Assembly (NCBI RefSeq): GCF_018531425.1
Contig: NZ_JAHBOI010000003.1
Location: 62,001-126,000 of the forward strand
Source: Paenarthrobacter sp. DKR-5
GTDB taxonomy: Bacteria > Actinomycetota > Actinomycetes > Actinomycetales > Micrococcaceae
DNA length: 64,000 bases
Reading direction: 5' to 3'
The first letter of the stretch is position 1; each line of letters opens with the position of its first letter. Below are positions 63,411 through 64,000 of this stretch, one piece after another. Both the position numbers and the translations under genes were made by a program. The notes under the pieces were generated by a model. It was not told the DNA's origin. It did not search any database and was given only the letters and a program-made list of their open reading frames with translations.

Positions 63411-64000
63411 TCAGGCGGACTTCTTCGCCGCGGTCATGAGTTTCATCAGGCTTTCCTGGCTGGCTTCGTTCTTGTCCAGTACCCCGGTGATGGAGCCTTC
63501 GAAGATGGTGTAGATCCGGTCGGAGAGGCCGAGCAGCTCGGGCAGTTCCGAGGAAATGACGATCACGCCCTTGCCCTGGTTCGCCAGCTGCTGGATGATC
63601 CCGTAGATCTCGTACTTGGCGCCGACGTCGATGCCGCGGGTGGGCTCGTCCAGGATGAGCAGGTCCGGGTCGGTGAACATCCATTTCGCCAGCACCACCT
63701 TCTGCTGGTTGCCGCCGGAGAGCTTCGAGACGCCCTCGTTGACGGTCGGAGCCTTGGTGCGCAGTGACTTGCGGTACTTCTCCGCGACCAGGAATTCCTC
63801 GTTGTCGTCGACGACGATGCCGTGGGTGATTTTCTTCAGCGCCGCCGACACGGTGGTGGCTTTGATGTCGTCGAGCAGGTTCAGGCCCAGCACCTTGCGG
63901 TCCTCAGTGACGTAGCCCAGGCCGGCTTCGATGGCCTGGCTGACGTTCTTGAGCGTGATTTCCTTGCCGTCCTTGATGATCTGCCCGCGCACGAAGTTGC
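63411..64000 (-). CDS. mmsA: CUT2 sugar ABC transporter ATP-binding protein (5' part outside window)
   Basis: The C-terminal 196 or so residues of a two-domain XylG/RbsA-type ATPase; the frame is open to the window edge. Visible are [11 protein letters not shown], signature [15 protein letters not shown], Walker [15 protein letters not shown] and [16 protein letters not shown], all of the second ATPase domain. Its order ATPase-permease-binding protein differs from the first system, where the binding protein comes first. Confidence 0.93.
   Translation of the reverse strand, partial: NFVRGQIIKDGKEITLKNVSQAIEAGLGYVTEDRKVLGLNLLDDIKATTVSAALKKITHGIVVDDNEEFLVAEKYRKSLRTKAPTVNEGVSKLSGGNQQKVVLAKWMFTDPDLLILDEPTRGIDVGAKYEIYGIIQQLANQGKGVIVISSELPELLGLSDRIYTIFEGSITGVLDKNEASQESLMKLMTAAKKSA

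Noticed and set aside
1-64000. tRNA, rRNA, CRISPR arrays and insertion sequences
   Set aside because: I saw no cloverleaf with a CCA-type 3' end, no regular spaced repeats and no transposase-like protein; without a covariance search a missed tRNA remains possible.

Overview
The window is a 64-kb piece of a high-GC actinobacterial chromosome. The GC-rich codon use, frequent GTG starts, DUF222/HNH and DUF6350 genes and the order purN-purH-DUF3017-icd all fit Arthrobacter, Pseudarthrobacter or a related Micrococcaceae genus. That placement is inference from gene content; no rRNA or tRNA is present to confirm it. I saw no insertion sequences, CRISPR arrays or phage genes. Genes are dense on both strands.

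Region 1 (1-13.3 kb) is a complete L-rhamnose module. It holds rhamnose mutarotase, a GH78 alpha-L-rhamnosidase, a CUT1 ABC importer (binding lipoprotein and two permeases), a LacI-type regulator, L-rhamnose isomerase, a fused aldolase/dehydrogenase and rhamnulokinase. A shared 14-bp operator (consensus NTGAAACGATTCAN) lies just downstream of recognisable -35/-10 boxes in front of rhaM, the transporter and the catabolic operon. Together the genes would release, import and degrade rhamnose to dihydroxyacetone phosphate and a C3 acid.

Region 2 (13.3-31.3 kb) is mixed housekeeping and stress: DJ-1/PfpI-like protein, aldo/keto reductase, patatin-like lipase, POT peptide transporter, SRPBCC protein, DUF2945, DUF222-HNH nuclease, VOC protein, CsbD, a protealysin-like M4 peptidase with its emfourin inhibitor gene, MscS channel, PAS-ANTAR regulator, RecQ with a Tudor-like tail, cold-shock protein, MFS exporter and a CPA1 antiporter.

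Region 3 (31.4-43.8 kb) has a CUT2 sugar importer under a LacI-type operator, an adenine/adenosine deaminase, a stress SDR, a GH13 alpha-glucosidase, a SOUL protein, a CpdA-like phosphodiesterase, and a Gfo/Idh plus Stealth phosphotransferase pair. Region 4 (44-53.4 kb) has a broken Phd-type antitoxin, ugd with a GT4 glycosyltransferase, DUF6350, a second CpdA-like enzyme, purN, purH, DUF3017 and icd.

Region 5 (53.4-57.2 kb) is the part most likely to be new: a compact RiPP-like locus. Two short peptides share an LLPxRET leader motif and an Ala/Asn/Gln-rich tail. They are followed by a membrane M50 metalloprotease with an N-terminal PqqD/RRE-like segment, and preceded by a secreted protein with three CxxC repeats and a small SARP-type regulator. 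Upstream of the first peptide lie three GGTAAYG-like heptamers spaced exactly 11 bp, 8 bp from a -10 box, which is the canonical SARP layout. Region 6 (57.4-64 kb) holds a Gfo/Idh oxidoreductase, an MFS transporter divergent from an ArsR-rhodanese regulator, and a second CUT2 sugar importer that runs off the window end.
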